Assembly: GCA_018668195.1 (NCBI GenBank)
Contig: JABITU010000177.1
Coordinates: forward strand, 1-13,314
Source: Tateyamaria sp.
GTDB taxonomy: Bacteria > Pseudomonadota > Alphaproteobacteria > Rhodobacterales > Rhodobacteraceae
DNA: 13,314 nucleotides
Direction of reading: 5' to 3'
Both the position numbers and the translations under genes were made by a program. The notes beneath the pieces were generated by a model. The model was not told where the DNA came from, did not search any database, and saw only the letters and a program-made list of their open reading frames with translations. Shown here piece by piece: positions 1 to 7,208 of the stretch. The stretch's first letter is position 1; every line of letters starts with the position of its first letter.

Positions 1-472
1 CCGGGTAGCGGGTCAGCAGCTTCAGGAAGTTATCCAGATGCCTTGGAAATCCGAGTGCATCAAAGGTCAGATCACATTCGACGATCAACTCATAGGCCCA
101 CGCAATATCAGCCCGCAGCATCCAGTCATTGTCTGGAATATCTTGGATCATTGGGCGCACCCCCAAAAACTTTGGGTGTTTTGCCAGCCTGCGCAGGTGC
201 TGCGCATGAGAGTAATCCTCGAAATCGATCCAGCCGACCACGCCGGCCACGCGAGGGGACGCGTCCGCTATGCCCAGCAGATATTCAGTTTCTTCCAGCG
301 TCGCCGCTGCTTGCACAAGCACGGTTTGTTCAATTCTATTTTCGACTAAATACGGCTCTAGATCTGCAGGAGCATAGGTCCGGGCGAGGGTCGCATTGTC
401 CATCGGCATCCAGTTGTAGTCTCCGCGGGCGGGATTCCAGAAATGCTGATGACTGTCTATTTTAGGGCTCAA
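1..472 (-). CDS. Amidohydrolase-2 family lactonase (L-fuconolactonase-like), 3' end outside window
   Basis: Partial: 157 codons are visible before the window edge, against roughly 280 residues usual for the family. The N-terminus reads MSPKIDSHQHFW, with the paired histidines (about H8 and H10) that open the metal site of amidohydrolase-fold lactonases. GDYNWMP, VQAAATLEETEYLL, VVGWIDF and FLGVRPMIQDIPDNDWM follow, the usual blocks of L-fucono-/L-rhamnono-lactonase relatives. The family opens sugar 1,5- or 1,4-lactones to aldonates in the cytoplasm. No ATG fits. The chosen TTG overlaps the stop of the upstream aldo/keto reductase (TTGA) and has GAGG seven bases ahead, so the two genes are translationally coupled. 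The pairing with a sugar 1-dehydrogenase supports lactone hydrolysis, but the precise sugar is inferred. Family is confident; substrate is not. Confidence 0.85.
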   Translation of the reverse strand, partial: MSPKIDSHQHFWNPARGDYNWMPMDNATLARTYAPADLEPYLVENRIEQTVLVQAAATLEETEYLLGIADASPRVAGVVGWIDFEDYSHAQHLRRLAKHPKFLGVRPMIQDIPDNDWMLRADIAWAYELIVECDLTFDALGFPRHLDNFLKLLTRYP

Positions 473-1491
473 GCTGCATCCTCGCGCATCAGTCCGGCGG
501 ACTTGAGGTCTGACCAAAGAGCTTCAGGAATATCGGCGCTTTCCGCCTCGATATTGCTGTTCATTTCGGCCAACCCCTGTCCACCAGGAACAACTGATAC
601 AACGGCAGGATGTCGCAAAGGGAACTGGAATGCGGCATCAACAAGACGTATGCCATGCCTCGTGCAAATCTTCTCAATCTCGCCGACGCGCGCCAAAACG
701 TCTTGGGGTGCGGGTTCATAGTTGTAATGCGCGCCCTGTTTTGGGCCTGTTGCCAGAATGCCAGAGTTATAAGGTCCACCAATAACAACGCCTGTGCCCT
801 GTGCCTCACAAAGCGGCAAGAAACTTTCGAGTGCTCCCTGCTCAAGCAGTGTGTAACGCCCGGCAAGCAGGAACATATCAAAATCGCCGCGCTCTGCCAT
901 CCACTGGCATGGTTGCCATTCATTCACTCCGGCGCCAAAGGCTTTGATAACGCCCTGATCCCGCAAAGAGACCAGCGCGCCATAGCCGCCATCCATCAAT
1001 TCGGCCAACTTGGCATCGAGGGCCTCCTGAGTGCCATGGTTAGCCCGATCAATGTCATGCGCAAAAAGGATATCGATCCGATCGACGCCAAGCCTCTCAA
1101 GGCTGAATTCTACAGAACGCATAACGCCATCATAGGTGTAGTCGTAGATCTCTTTTCTTGCGGGCACATCGAACCATTTATCAAGCCCATCACGCTTGTC
1201 AGGAGTGCTTGCTTTCAGCAGCCGTCCAACCTTGGTCGACAAGACGTAACTGTCACGGTCCTTACCCCGCAACAACGGATTCAGCCGGGTCTCTGACAGG
1301 CCAAGACCATAAAGCGGGGCTGTGTCGAAATACCGAACACCTGCGTCCCAGGCGCGGGTCAAAACCGCCTGAGCGTCTTCATCTCTGATAGCACGATAGA
1401 GATTTCCAAGCGGGGCCATTCCCAAACCAAGTTCGGTGAATGTCAAACCGCCGTTTCCCAGTCGGTCCCAGTGATTGGTCTGCAAGGTCAT
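469..1491 (-). CDS. Aldo/keto reductase, D-threo-aldose 1-dehydrogenase / L-fucose dehydrogenase type
   Basis: A 340-residue cytoplasmic NAD(P)-dependent oxidoreductase with a single TIM barrel. The AKR catalytic tetrad is visible: D56 and Y61 in YFDTAPLYG, K87 in STKVG and H145 in LFAHDID. GLGLSE after the tyrosine and GAGVNEW near residue 187 are typical of the subgroup that includes D-threo-aldose 1-dehydrogenase, L-fucose dehydrogenase and pyridoxal 4-dehydrogenase. Expected reaction: oxidation of an aldose at C1 to the lactone, which the coupled downstream amidohydrolase would open. The frame stays open 160 codons further upstream, but that stretch runs antisense through the btpA-like gene. 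The ATG at 1491 has AGGGGG seven bases ahead and starts at the normal N-terminus (MTLQTNHWDRLG). Pyridoxal oxidation is the main alternative, less likely beside sugar genes. Confidence 0.88.
   Translation of the reverse strand: MTLQTNHWDRLGNGGLTFTELGLGMAPLGNLYRAIRDEDAQAVLTRAWDAGVRYFDTAPLYGLGLSETRLNPLLRGKDRDSYVLSTKVGRLLKASTPDKRDGLDKWFDVPARKEIYDYTYDGVMRSVEFSLERLGVDRIDILFAHDIDRANHGTQEALDAKLAELMDGGYGALVSLRDQGVIKAFGAGVNEWQPCQWMAERGDFDMFLLAGRYTLLEQGALESFLPLCEAQGTGVVIGGPYNSGILATGPKQGAHYNYEPAPQDVLARVGEIEKICTRHGIRLVDAAFQFPLRHPAVVSVVPGGQGLAEMNSNIEAESADIPEALWSDLKSAGLMREDAA
480..483 (-). promoter_or_regulatory. Ribosome binding site for the TTG-started lactonase
   Basis: GAGG lies inside the last codons of the aldo/keto reductase, seven bases before the TTG at 472-470. 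It decides the start, because the only nearby ATG (478-476 on the minus strand) is in another frame and soon meets a stop. Confidence 0.6.
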
Positions 1492-1578
1492 ATGAGTCCC
1501 CCTATCTGACATGCTAGTATGAATACTACTGGACTGCATCCCCAAACTTTTGCAGCATGGGAACATAGGGGGATATAT
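1492..1578. promoter_or_regulatory. Divergent control region between the oxidative and BtpA-kinase operons
   Basis: An 87-bp gap between divergent genes must carry both promoters. It holds the shared operator-like element at 1506-1518, a small palindrome at 1516-1527 (AGTAT-GA-ATACT) and two strong Shine-Dalgarno tracts that are exact inverted copies: TCCCCCTAT at 1497-1505 and ATAGGGGGA at 1565-1573. I could not assign -35/-10 boxes with confidence on either strand. Confidence 0.6.
1506..1518 (+). promoter_or_regulatory. Putative operator, copy 1 (CTGACATGCTAGT)
   Basis: This 13-mer matches 10183-10195 at 12 of 13 bases. Both copies lie only in divergent intergenic DNA. The core CTRACATGCTAG is close to a palindrome (CTA-N-CATG-N-TAG). 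It sits 14 bases ahead of the aldo/keto reductase start and 60 bases ahead of the btpA-like start, suited to a repressor acting on both promoters. The regulator family cannot be named from the motif. Confidence 0.5.
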
Positions 1579-2382
1579 ATGCAGCGTTTTGAAGCAGCCT
1601 TTGGCACAGCCAAACCGGTAATCGCAATGGTCCATTTGGGTGCGTTGCCAGGCACGCCTTTGCATGACAGTGAAAAGGGGTTGGATGGTCTGGTCAAGGC
1701 CGCGCAGGCCGACCTGTCGGCACTTCAAGAGGCCGGTGTAGATGCGGTCATGTTTGGTAATGAAAATGACCGTCCCTATGAATTTGATGTCGACACCGCT
1801 AGCACCGCCACGATGGCCTATGTGATTGGCCGAATCCGCGATCAAATTAAAGTGCCTTTTGGTGTTAATGTTCTGTGGGATCCTCACAGCACGGTCGCTC
1901 TTGCGGCAGCGACAGGCGCTGCTTTCTGCCGTGAAATTTTTACTGGTACCTACGCTAGTGACATGGGGCATTGGGCACCAAACGCAGGCAGCGCAATGCG
2001 CTATCGCAATCGGCTGGGACGTGATGATTTACTGATGCTCTACAATGTCAGTGCTGAATTTGCAGATAGCCTTGACCGTCGCCCATTGCCAGATCGGGCG
2101 CGTTCAGCCGTGTTTTCTTCGGTGCCTGACGCGGTTTTGGTGTCAGGTCAGATCACTGGGGAAGCCGCCAAAATGGAAGATCTGGAAGCTGTAAAAACGG
2201 TGCTGCCCGATATTCCAGTTCTAGCGAACACTGGCGTCAAACATGAAACCGTTGCTGATGTGATGCGTGTCGCCGACGGTTGCATCGTCGGGTCTTCGCT
2301 GAAGGTCGATGGCGATACTTGGAACGCAGTGGACCCGGAGCGCGCCCGCGATTTTATGGACAAGGCCAGAACCGCCAGATGA
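1579..2382 (+). CDS. BtpA/SgcQ-family protein
   Basis: A 267-residue soluble protein of the BtpA/SgcQ family, predicted TIM-barrel-like. Family blocks are clear: MVHLGALPGTP (17-27), GVDAVMFGNENDRPY (53-67), PFGVNVLWDP (93-102), VSGQITGEA (188-196) and VLANTGVKHETV followed by VADGCIVGSSLKVDG (214-245). Relatives include E. coli SgcQ, in a cryptic sugar operon, and cyanobacterial BtpA, linked to photosystem I stability; the biochemical role is not settled. I chose ATG 1579 because AGGGGG precedes it by six bases and family members begin near the MVHLGALPG block. An upstream in-frame ATG at 1519 would overlap the control region and has no ribosome site. The gene leads a three-gene operon and its stop overlaps the next start (ATGA). 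Linkage with an M42 protein and a sugar kinase points to sugar metabolism. Confidence 0.88.
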   Translation: MQRFEAAFGTAKPVIAMVHLGALPGTPLHDSEKGLDGLVKAAQADLSALQEAGVDAVMFGNENDRPYEFDVDTASTATMAYVIGRIRDQIKVPFGVNVLWDPHSTVALAAATGAAFCREIFTGTYASDMGHWAPNAGSAMRYRNRLGRDDLLMLYNVSAEFADSLDRRPLPDRARSAVFSSVPDAVLVSGQITGEAAKMEDLEAVKTVLPDIPVLANTGVKHETVADVMRVADGCIVGSSLKVDGDTWNAVDPERARDFMDKARTAR

Positions 2383-3446
2383 TAGCTGATGACTTTAAAA
2401 TGCTGATGCAAATACCGGGCCTTTCGGGGCACGAAGCCCGAGTGGCGGAAGCGATCGCAGAGCGAATGCCAATTTCTTGCACGACAGATCGGCTTGGCAA
2501 TCTGATTGCTACGTTCCCCGGCACCGACCCATCAGTCATGTTGTTCACGCATATGGATCAGCTTGGGTTCATTGTGCGCAAGATTGAAGAGGACGGTTTG
2601 ATCCGTGTGCACCGGATGGGCGGCGTGCCGGAACGCGCCTTACCCTCTCAGGCGGTAGTGCTGAGCACGCGCGACGGGCGCGATATCCCCGGCGTTCTGG
2701 CCAACAAAAGTCACCATGCAACCCAGCCCGATGAAAAATACAAAGTTCTGCGTGCTGCAGAACTTTATGTCGACACAGGTCACGGATCCAAGCTGGCGGT
2801 CGAGGCGGCGGGCATAGCGATTGGAACGCCTGTCACATATGCGCCAAACGTGATCGAACTGGCGCAGGGGCGGATTGCAGGCACGTCAGTTGATGATCGC
2901 GCAGGGTGTGCCGTTCTATTGGATGTCGCCAGAAGCTTAGCCAACCGGACAGGCGGACCAACTGTGCATGTCGTGTTTTCCACTCAAGAAGAGTTCAATT
3001 TGCGCGGTGCGCTGCCTGCCGCTCAGGGCCTAAAGCCCGACATCGCTATACAGATTGATCTGATGCTTGCCAGCGATACACCGGATACATCCGATCTTGG
3101 TGAGATGGTATTGGGTGGCGGGCCAGGCATGAGCCTTTATAGCTTTCATGGTCGTGGAACACTAAACGGTGTTATGCCGCATCCCGGACTTGTCTCTCTC
3201 TTTGAAGGTGTGGCGCAGGACAGGCGCATTAGCTTGCAGCGATCCGCACAGGTCGGCGTCTTGACCGACCTCAGCTATGTCCAGCATGTTGGCGCTGGCG
3301 TTGCCTCTATCGATTTGGGCTTTGCTATGCGGTACAGCCATTCGTCGCTTGAGGTTTGTCAGCTGAGCGATCTGGAGGCTCTGTCAGAGCTACTGATCGC
3401 GGGCATACAAGGTATTGGGCCAAGTTTCGCATTGGAGCGATGGTGA
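2379..3446 (+). CDS. M42-family metallopeptidase-like protein (SgcX/FrvX type)
   Basis: A 355-residue cytoplasmic protein of peptidase family M42 (glutamyl aminopeptidase / tetrahedral aminopeptidase relatives, some annotated as endoglucanase). Metal and catalytic positions appear intact: H58 in FTHMDQLGF, D172 in TSVDDRAG, the EE pair 204-205 in STQEEF, D227 in QIDLML and H321 in RYSHSSLE. VLANKSHHAT (107-115) also fits the family. The start ATG 2379 overlaps the btpA-like stop by four bases (ATGA) and gives the normal N-terminus MIADDFKMLMQIPGLSGHEA. Frame extension upstream to 2280 lies inside btpA and is rejected. Only a weak ribosome site is visible, so coupling to btpA is likely. The same two families co-occur in the E. 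coli sgc locus as SgcQ and SgcX. Peptidase activity is expected from the residues, but the natural substrate is unknown. Confidence 0.88.
   Translation: MIADDFKMLMQIPGLSGHEARVAEAIAERMPISCTTDRLGNLIATFPGTDPSVMLFTHMDQLGFIVRKIEEDGLIRVHRMGGVPERALPSQAVVLSTRDGRDIPGVLANKSHHATQPDEKYKVLRAAELYVDTGHGSKLAVEAAGIAIGTPVTYAPNVIELAQGRIAGTSVDDRAGCAVLLDVARSLANRTGGPTVHVVFSTQEEFNLRGALPAAQGLKPDIAIQIDLMLASDTPDTSDLGEMVLGGGPGMSLYSFHGRGTLNGVMPHPGLVSLFEGVAQDRRISLQRSAQVGVLTDLSYVQHVGAGVASIDLGFAMRYSHSSLEVCQLSDLEALSELLIAGIQGIGPSFALERW
3434..3437 (+). promoter_or_regulatory. Ribosome binding site choosing the FGGY kinase start
   Basis: GGAG lies eight bases before ATG 3446 but only two bases before the alternative in-frame ATG 3440. 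The spacing favours 3446, where the start shares one base with the M42 gene stop (TGATG). Confidence 0.6.
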
Positions 3447-4936
3447 TGAGCTATACGCTTGGAGTCGACATCGGAACCTTTGAAACAAAGGGCGTTTTGG
3501 TTGATGCTGCCGGTGTTGTTATCGCAACGGCGCGTCATGGGCACAAGATGGTCGTCCCGCAACCGGGCTGGGCTGAACACAGGCCAGAAGAGGACTGGTG
3601 GGGCGATTTTGTCAAAGTTACCAATGAACTGATCGCGACGTCTGGCTGCAAACCGAACGAGATCAAGGCAGTCGCTTGTTCGGCAATTGGCCCGTGTATG
3701 CTGCCTGTGGATGCAGACGGTGCGGCATTGATGAATGGCGTCCTCTACGGGGTCGATACGCGGGCGATGACGCAGGTCGATGCATTGACAGCACGGATCG
3801 GGAAAGACGTTATCCTTGAGCGCTGCGGGAACGCGCTGACCTCGCAATCCGTGGGCCCGAAAATTCTATGGTTGAAAGAAGAACAACCGAAGATCTATGC
3901 CAAAACGGCCAAGATCCTGACCTCAACCAGTTTCCTAGTGCATCGGTTGACCGGTGAATACGTTATCGACCACTATACCGCCGCAAATTTTTCTCCGCTG
4001 TATGATGTGGATGCACAGGATTGGTGTTTTGAACTGGCTGCAGATATCGCAACACCTGAGATGCTGCCGCGTCTTCTGTGGTCTACTCAAATTGCAGGTC
4101 ATGTGACCGCTACAGCTGCTGCTGCCACAGGATTAGCCATTGGTACACCCGTGACAACAGGCACGATTGATGCCGCTGCCGAAGCGTTGAGCGTTGGCGT
4201 AGGAGCCCCGGGCGACATGATGGTGATGTACGGCTCCACCATCTTTATCATTACCCTAACGCAGGAACGCGTGCGCGATGCGCGCCTCTGGTATGCGCCA
4301 TGGCTTTACCCTGGGCAACATGCCTCAATGGCGGGGCTTGCCACGTCTGGCACTTTGACACATTGGTTTCGCAATCAGTTCTCTCGGGAACTTCCGCCTG
4401 AAACTGCCTTTGTGACGTTGGCACAAGAGGCAGAAGCCGTCGCACCCGGCGCAGATGGATTACTTTTTCTGCCCTATTTTTCTGGCGAGCGAACCCCGAT
4501 TTATGATCCGCTGGCCAAGGGGGCATTTTTCGGTCTGAACCTGACCCATGAGCGGGGGCATATGTACCGCGCACTGATCGAGGGCATCGCATTCGGAACT
4601 GCCCATGTGCTCGAGACCTATCGCGATGCAGGCGTGAATTTAACCCGCATTCTGGCAGTCGGGGGTGGCACGAAAAACGCGCTTTGGCTGCAGGCTACAT
4701 CGGACGTGTCGCAGGTTGATCAGATTGTGTGTGAAAAAACAGTCGGTGCAAGCTATGGCGATGCGTTTTTGGCCAGAGTCGCCATTGGCGAAGCTGATAT
4801 CGGCGATATCGCAAGATGGAATCCGCTGGAAACACAAATCAAAGCAACCGTAATCCCGAGCTATACTCGGAACTACCCTTTATTTCGTCGGCTGTATGAG
4901 CAGACAAAAGACATTGCAACTCTGCTTTCTGAATGA
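3446..4936 (+). CDS. FGGY-family carbohydrate kinase (xylulokinase-like)
   Basis: A 496-residue two-domain sugar kinase using ATP, at the standard family length. The first domain opens with LGVDIGTFETKG (phosphate-binding loop), then GWAEHRPEEDWW (41-52) and VLYGVDTRA (99-107), a sugar-contact region. D242 in TTGTIDAAAEA is the expected catalytic base. The C-terminal domain has FLPYFSGERTPIYDP (341-355), the LIEGIAFG helix (378-384) and the nucleotide loop AVGGGTKNALW (404-414). All conserved positions I could check are present. The start at 3446 overlaps the M42 stop by one base; two extra codons would come from ATG 3440. Substrates of close-looking families include xylulose, ribulose, fuculose and polyols, so the sugar cannot be assigned. 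It ends the operon begun by the btpA-like gene. Confidence 0.9.
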   Translation: MSYTLGVDIGTFETKGVLVDAAGVVIATARHGHKMVVPQPGWAEHRPEEDWWGDFVKVTNELIATSGCKPNEIKAVACSAIGPCMLPVDADGAALMNGVLYGVDTRAMTQVDALTARIGKDVILERCGNALTSQSVGPKILWLKEEQPKIYAKTAKILTSTSFLVHRLTGEYVIDHYTAANFSPLYDVDAQDWCFELAADIATPEMLPRLLWSTQIAGHVTATAAAATGLAIGTPVTTGTIDAAAEALSVGVGAPGDMMVMYGSTIFIITLTQERVRDARLWYAPWLYPGQHASMAGLATSGTLTHWFRNQFSRELPPETAFVTLAQEAEAVAPGADGLLFLPYFSGERTPIYDPLAKGAFFGLNLTHERGHMYRALIEGIAFGTAHVLETYRDAGVNLTRILAVGGGTKNALWLQATSDVSQVDQIVCEKTVGASYGDAFLARVAIGEADIGDIARWNPLETQIKATVIPSYTRNYPLFRRLYEQTKDIATLLSE

Positions 4937-5004
4937 GTACGCAGCAATATCGGCAAAGAGTGCCAACCGTGCAATCCTTATCCTGGCCAAAAAATAGCCG
5001 ATGA

Positions 5005-5176
5005 TCAGACGGGTAGCCACTTAGCCTTGTCAGTGAAGCGCTTTATGAGGGATCGAATTTTATCTTTTTCGAGGTCACGGTTCTGATAGTAATCTGCAGT
5101 CAGCAATCAGGTAAAACACCACAGGCGACATGGTAATGTTGAAAGACACGAAGCGCACCAAGAGCGCGCTTTTCTA
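5005..5176 (-). pseudogene. Possible remnant of a reading frame below the desaturase
   Basis: On the minus strand just after the desaturase stop, one frame reads VRFVSFNITMSPVVFYLIAD. The next frame then continues as YYQNRDLEKDKIRSLIKR and on to KAKWLPV before a TGA at 5007-5005. The switch falls near 5095-5100 and would need a one-base shift. The composition of the second part (charged, helical) looks protein-like, but I do not recognise the family and neither part has a ribosome site. It may be the decayed end of a gene that once sat here, or chance. Confidence 0.25.
5150..5174 (+). terminator. Possible terminator hairpin between convergent operons
   Basis: AAGCGC (5151-5156) pairs with GCGCTT (5166-5171) around a nine-base loop, followed on the plus strand by TTCT to give a short T-rich tail. 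It could end the kinase operon about 215 bases after its stop and also act on desaturase transcripts, whose stop is only six bases away. The stem is short and the T tract is weak. Confidence 0.3.
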
Positions 5177-5179
5177 AAG

Positions 5180-6250
5180 TCACACGGCATGGGGGCGCAG
5201 TTTTTCGACCTCTGGCCGATAGGGCGCTGCTCCGGCGGGCAGGTCAGGTACAAGGACTGCGTCCTCATACTTTAGTTGCCGAACGAGAACCGGAAGCAAT
5301 TTGCGAAATGCCCCAAAGATCGAGGGTTCAGCCGCTGGCAAATCGTGTTTGATCATGTCGTGCAGCCTGGGCAAATTGTAGTAGGGTACCATTGTGAACA
5401 TATGATGCTCCACGTGGTAATTCATGTTCAGATATATGAACCGGCTAATCGGATTCATCATCACAGTTCTAGTGTTAAGGCGATGATCTGTAACGTTCTC
5501 GGCTAGACCGAGATGTTGCAAAATACCCGTCATCACATGGTGCCAGGCACCATAGATCCGTGGCAGTCCGATCAGCATCACAGGAATAAGCGACCAATTC
5601 CACAGTGCTAAAGCAATAGTGCCAACATAAATCACGATCCAAATGCGCGCGGTCCTAAATACCAGATAATGATCAGATTCACGCAGATAGACGGCTTCTT
5701 CGGGGTGAATGCGCCCGCTTGCGTGTAAGATCATACGGCGAATTGCACCAGCGACATCAAGAACGCCAATGAACATCATCGCGATCCGGACAAGATCGGG
5801 GGGGCGCATCGCGACGATTTCGGGATCTCGCCCCACGATTATTGTGTCTGTGTGATGCCGTATGTGGCTTGCGCGCCAGACGATCGGATTACGCATGATC
5901 ATGAAACTGGCGATGTGATAGACGACATTGTTCATCCAAGCGGTCGCGAATGCTGTTTTATGCCCACATTCGTGCCATCTGGAATCCGAGGCTGAGCCAT
6001 AAAGCACCCCATATGCCAACCAGAATGGCGCTGACCACCAGGTAGGCGAAAGGGCGATGGCTATGCCTGCAAAGACCAGCATAGCGCCCAACCAAATGAA
6101 CGTATCACGCAGCGCAATCGCATCAGATTTTGCCATGAGCACGCGAATTTCTGCTGGATCAACCTCTGGCCGAAACCAAGCAGGATTGGCAGCTTCAGAT
6201 TCTAGCGCACGTCTGGCTGCATCGCCTTTGAGTGAATAGTCTTTGGTCAT
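5180..6250 (-). CDS. Membrane fatty-acid-desaturase-family di-iron protein
   Basis: A 356-residue integral membrane oxidase. Three histidine boxes place it in the FA_desaturase family: HECGH (93-97), HIRHH (129-133) and HVEHH (279-283). Hydrophobic segments are visible near 50-68, 72-88, 107-119, 155-172 and 202-230. The N-terminal 45 residues are soluble. The family uses O2 and electrons from ferredoxin- or cytochrome-type donors to desaturate or hydroxylate acyl chains or, in rhizobitoxine-type relatives, small molecules. It follows the inner-membrane permease gene after 39 bases on the same strand and is probably the last gene of the transporter operon. The start at 6250 has only a weak GAG upstream. 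No electron donor gene lies in the window. Whether it acts on lipids or on the imported compound is open. Confidence 0.9.
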   Translation of the reverse strand: MTKDYSLKGDAARRALESEAANPAWFRPEVDPAEIRVLMAKSDAIALRDTFIWLGAMLVFAGIAIALSPTWWSAPFWLAYGVLYGSASDSRWHECGHKTAFATAWMNNVVYHIASFMIMRNPIVWRASHIRHHTDTIIVGRDPEIVAMRPPDLVRIAMMFIGVLDVAGAIRRMILHASGRIHPEEAVYLRESDHYLVFRTARIWIVIYVGTIALALWNWSLIPVMLIGLPRIYGAWHHVMTGILQHLGLAENVTDHRLNTRTVMMNPISRFIYLNMNYHVEHHMFTMVPYYNLPRLHDMIKHDLPAAEPSIFGAFRKLLPVLVRQLKYEDAVLVPDLPAGAAPYRPEVEKLRPHAV

Positions 6251-6289
6251 TCGTAACGCTCAATATTGTCTATGACAGGACGTGGTAGC

Positions 6290-7207
6290 CTACTTTACTG
6301 CCCCCGCTGCCATACCTTTGATAATATAACGCTCGAGTGCGATACCGATAATGACGAGCGGTAGAATTGCGGCAAAACTGAGGGCCGCCATAGACCACCA
6401 ACTGATACCTTGACTGCCTGTCTGGCTGGCCACCATCACGGGCAAAGTCTTTGCATGGCTTGAGGTCAGTAGTGCCGCAAAGAAGTATTCATTCCACGTC
6501 AACACCAAAGACAGGATAAACGCCGCGACCATACCGGGAAGGGCAATGGGAAGGATGATGGTTAGGAAGGCGCCCCAAATTGATAAGCCATCGACAAGGG
6601 CAGCTTCCTCCAACTCAGACGGAATCGATCCGAATTGGTCACGCATGATCCAGATCACAATTGGCAGGACCGTAAGCGCATAAAGTAAGATCAGCCCGAC
6701 GCGGGTGTCCAGCATGCCCAGCGCCTTGTAAAGGACCAAGAAGGGAAGGGCCAAGACCACGGGGGGTAGGATTAATTGACTAAGGAAAAAAAACGAGATG
6801 TCCGAGTTGCGCATAAATCCGAATTTGTAATTGAAGCGGGATAACCCGTAAGCTGCACAACTGCCTAACCCAACGGCAAGAACTGAGGCTGATACCGCAA
6901 TAATGGCAGAATTCCAAAAGCGCTTAAGGAATTCTGCGCGCACGGTACTTTCATTTCCGATGGTGTCAGGTGACAGTCCCAAGGAACGCCAGCCTAGCCA
7001 TTTGGGGGTGTAATCCCAATAGGGAATGATATTCCCCTTCATCACGTCGGGCGCCATTTTGAAGCTTGTTGTTATGGTCCAATAAATCGGGAAAAGCGCG
7101 ATGATCGCCCACAGAATCAGAATTCCGTAGACAAAGAAACGTCCTGAAAAGCGCTTGGCCCGAAAGATACGATCCGCATCACTGTCGTGGAATATCTGAT
7201 TTGTCAT
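6290..7207 (-). CDS. Carbohydrate ABC transporter permease, MalG/UgpE type
   Basis: A 305-residue inner-membrane subunit of a CUT1-type sugar importer. The first membrane helix is about 25-45, followed by a periplasmic stretch and then five further helices, the usual MalG layout. The cytoplasmic EAA loop that docks on the ATPase is clear: EEAALVDG (200-207), then IILPIALPG (217-225). The C-terminus (ERYIIKGMAAGAVK) matches the common ending of this subfamily. The start ATG at 7207 lies one base after the stop of the preceding permease (TAG C ATG), with GAGG seven bases ahead inside that gene's last codons. The two permeases are therefore made in step and probably form a heterodimer. The solute cannot be read from the sequence. 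Confidence 0.93.
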   Translation of the reverse strand: MTNQIFHDSDADRIFRAKRFSGRFFVYGILILWAIIALFPIYWTITTSFKMAPDVMKGNIIPYWDYTPKWLGWRSLGLSPDTIGNESTVRAEFLKRFWNSAIIAVSASVLAVGLGSCAAYGLSRFNYKFGFMRNSDISFFFLSQLILPPVVLALPFLVLYKALGMLDTRVGLILLYALTVLPIVIWIMRDQFGSIPSELEEAALVDGLSIWGAFLTIILPIALPGMVAAFILSLVLTWNEYFFAALLTSSHAKTLPVMVASQTGSQGISWWSMAALSFAAILPLVIIGIALERYIIKGMAAGAVK

Positions 7208-7208
7208 G

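Noticed and set aside
38..465. Plus-strand open frames over the lactonase
   Set aside because: They are antisense shadows. The minus strand carries clear amidohydrolase motifs.
1519..1578. Upstream ATG for the btpA-like gene
   Set aside because: It has no ribosome site, lies in the divergent control region, and the family start fits ATG 1579 with AGGGGG ahead.
1492..1971. 160-codon upstream extension of the aldo/keto reductase
   Set aside because: It runs antisense through the btpA-like gene. The normal family N-terminus starts at 1491 with a strong ribosome site, and the added residues do not resemble the family.
2280..2378. Upstream extension of the M42 gene
   Set aside because: The added 33 residues are out-of-frame btpA sequence. 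The ATGA overlap at 2379 and the usual N-terminus fix the start.
4933..5004. 23-codon plus-strand frame overlapping the FGGY kinase stop (ATGA)
   Set aside because: It has the right overlap for coupling but no ribosome site, is very short, and has no recognisable sequence.
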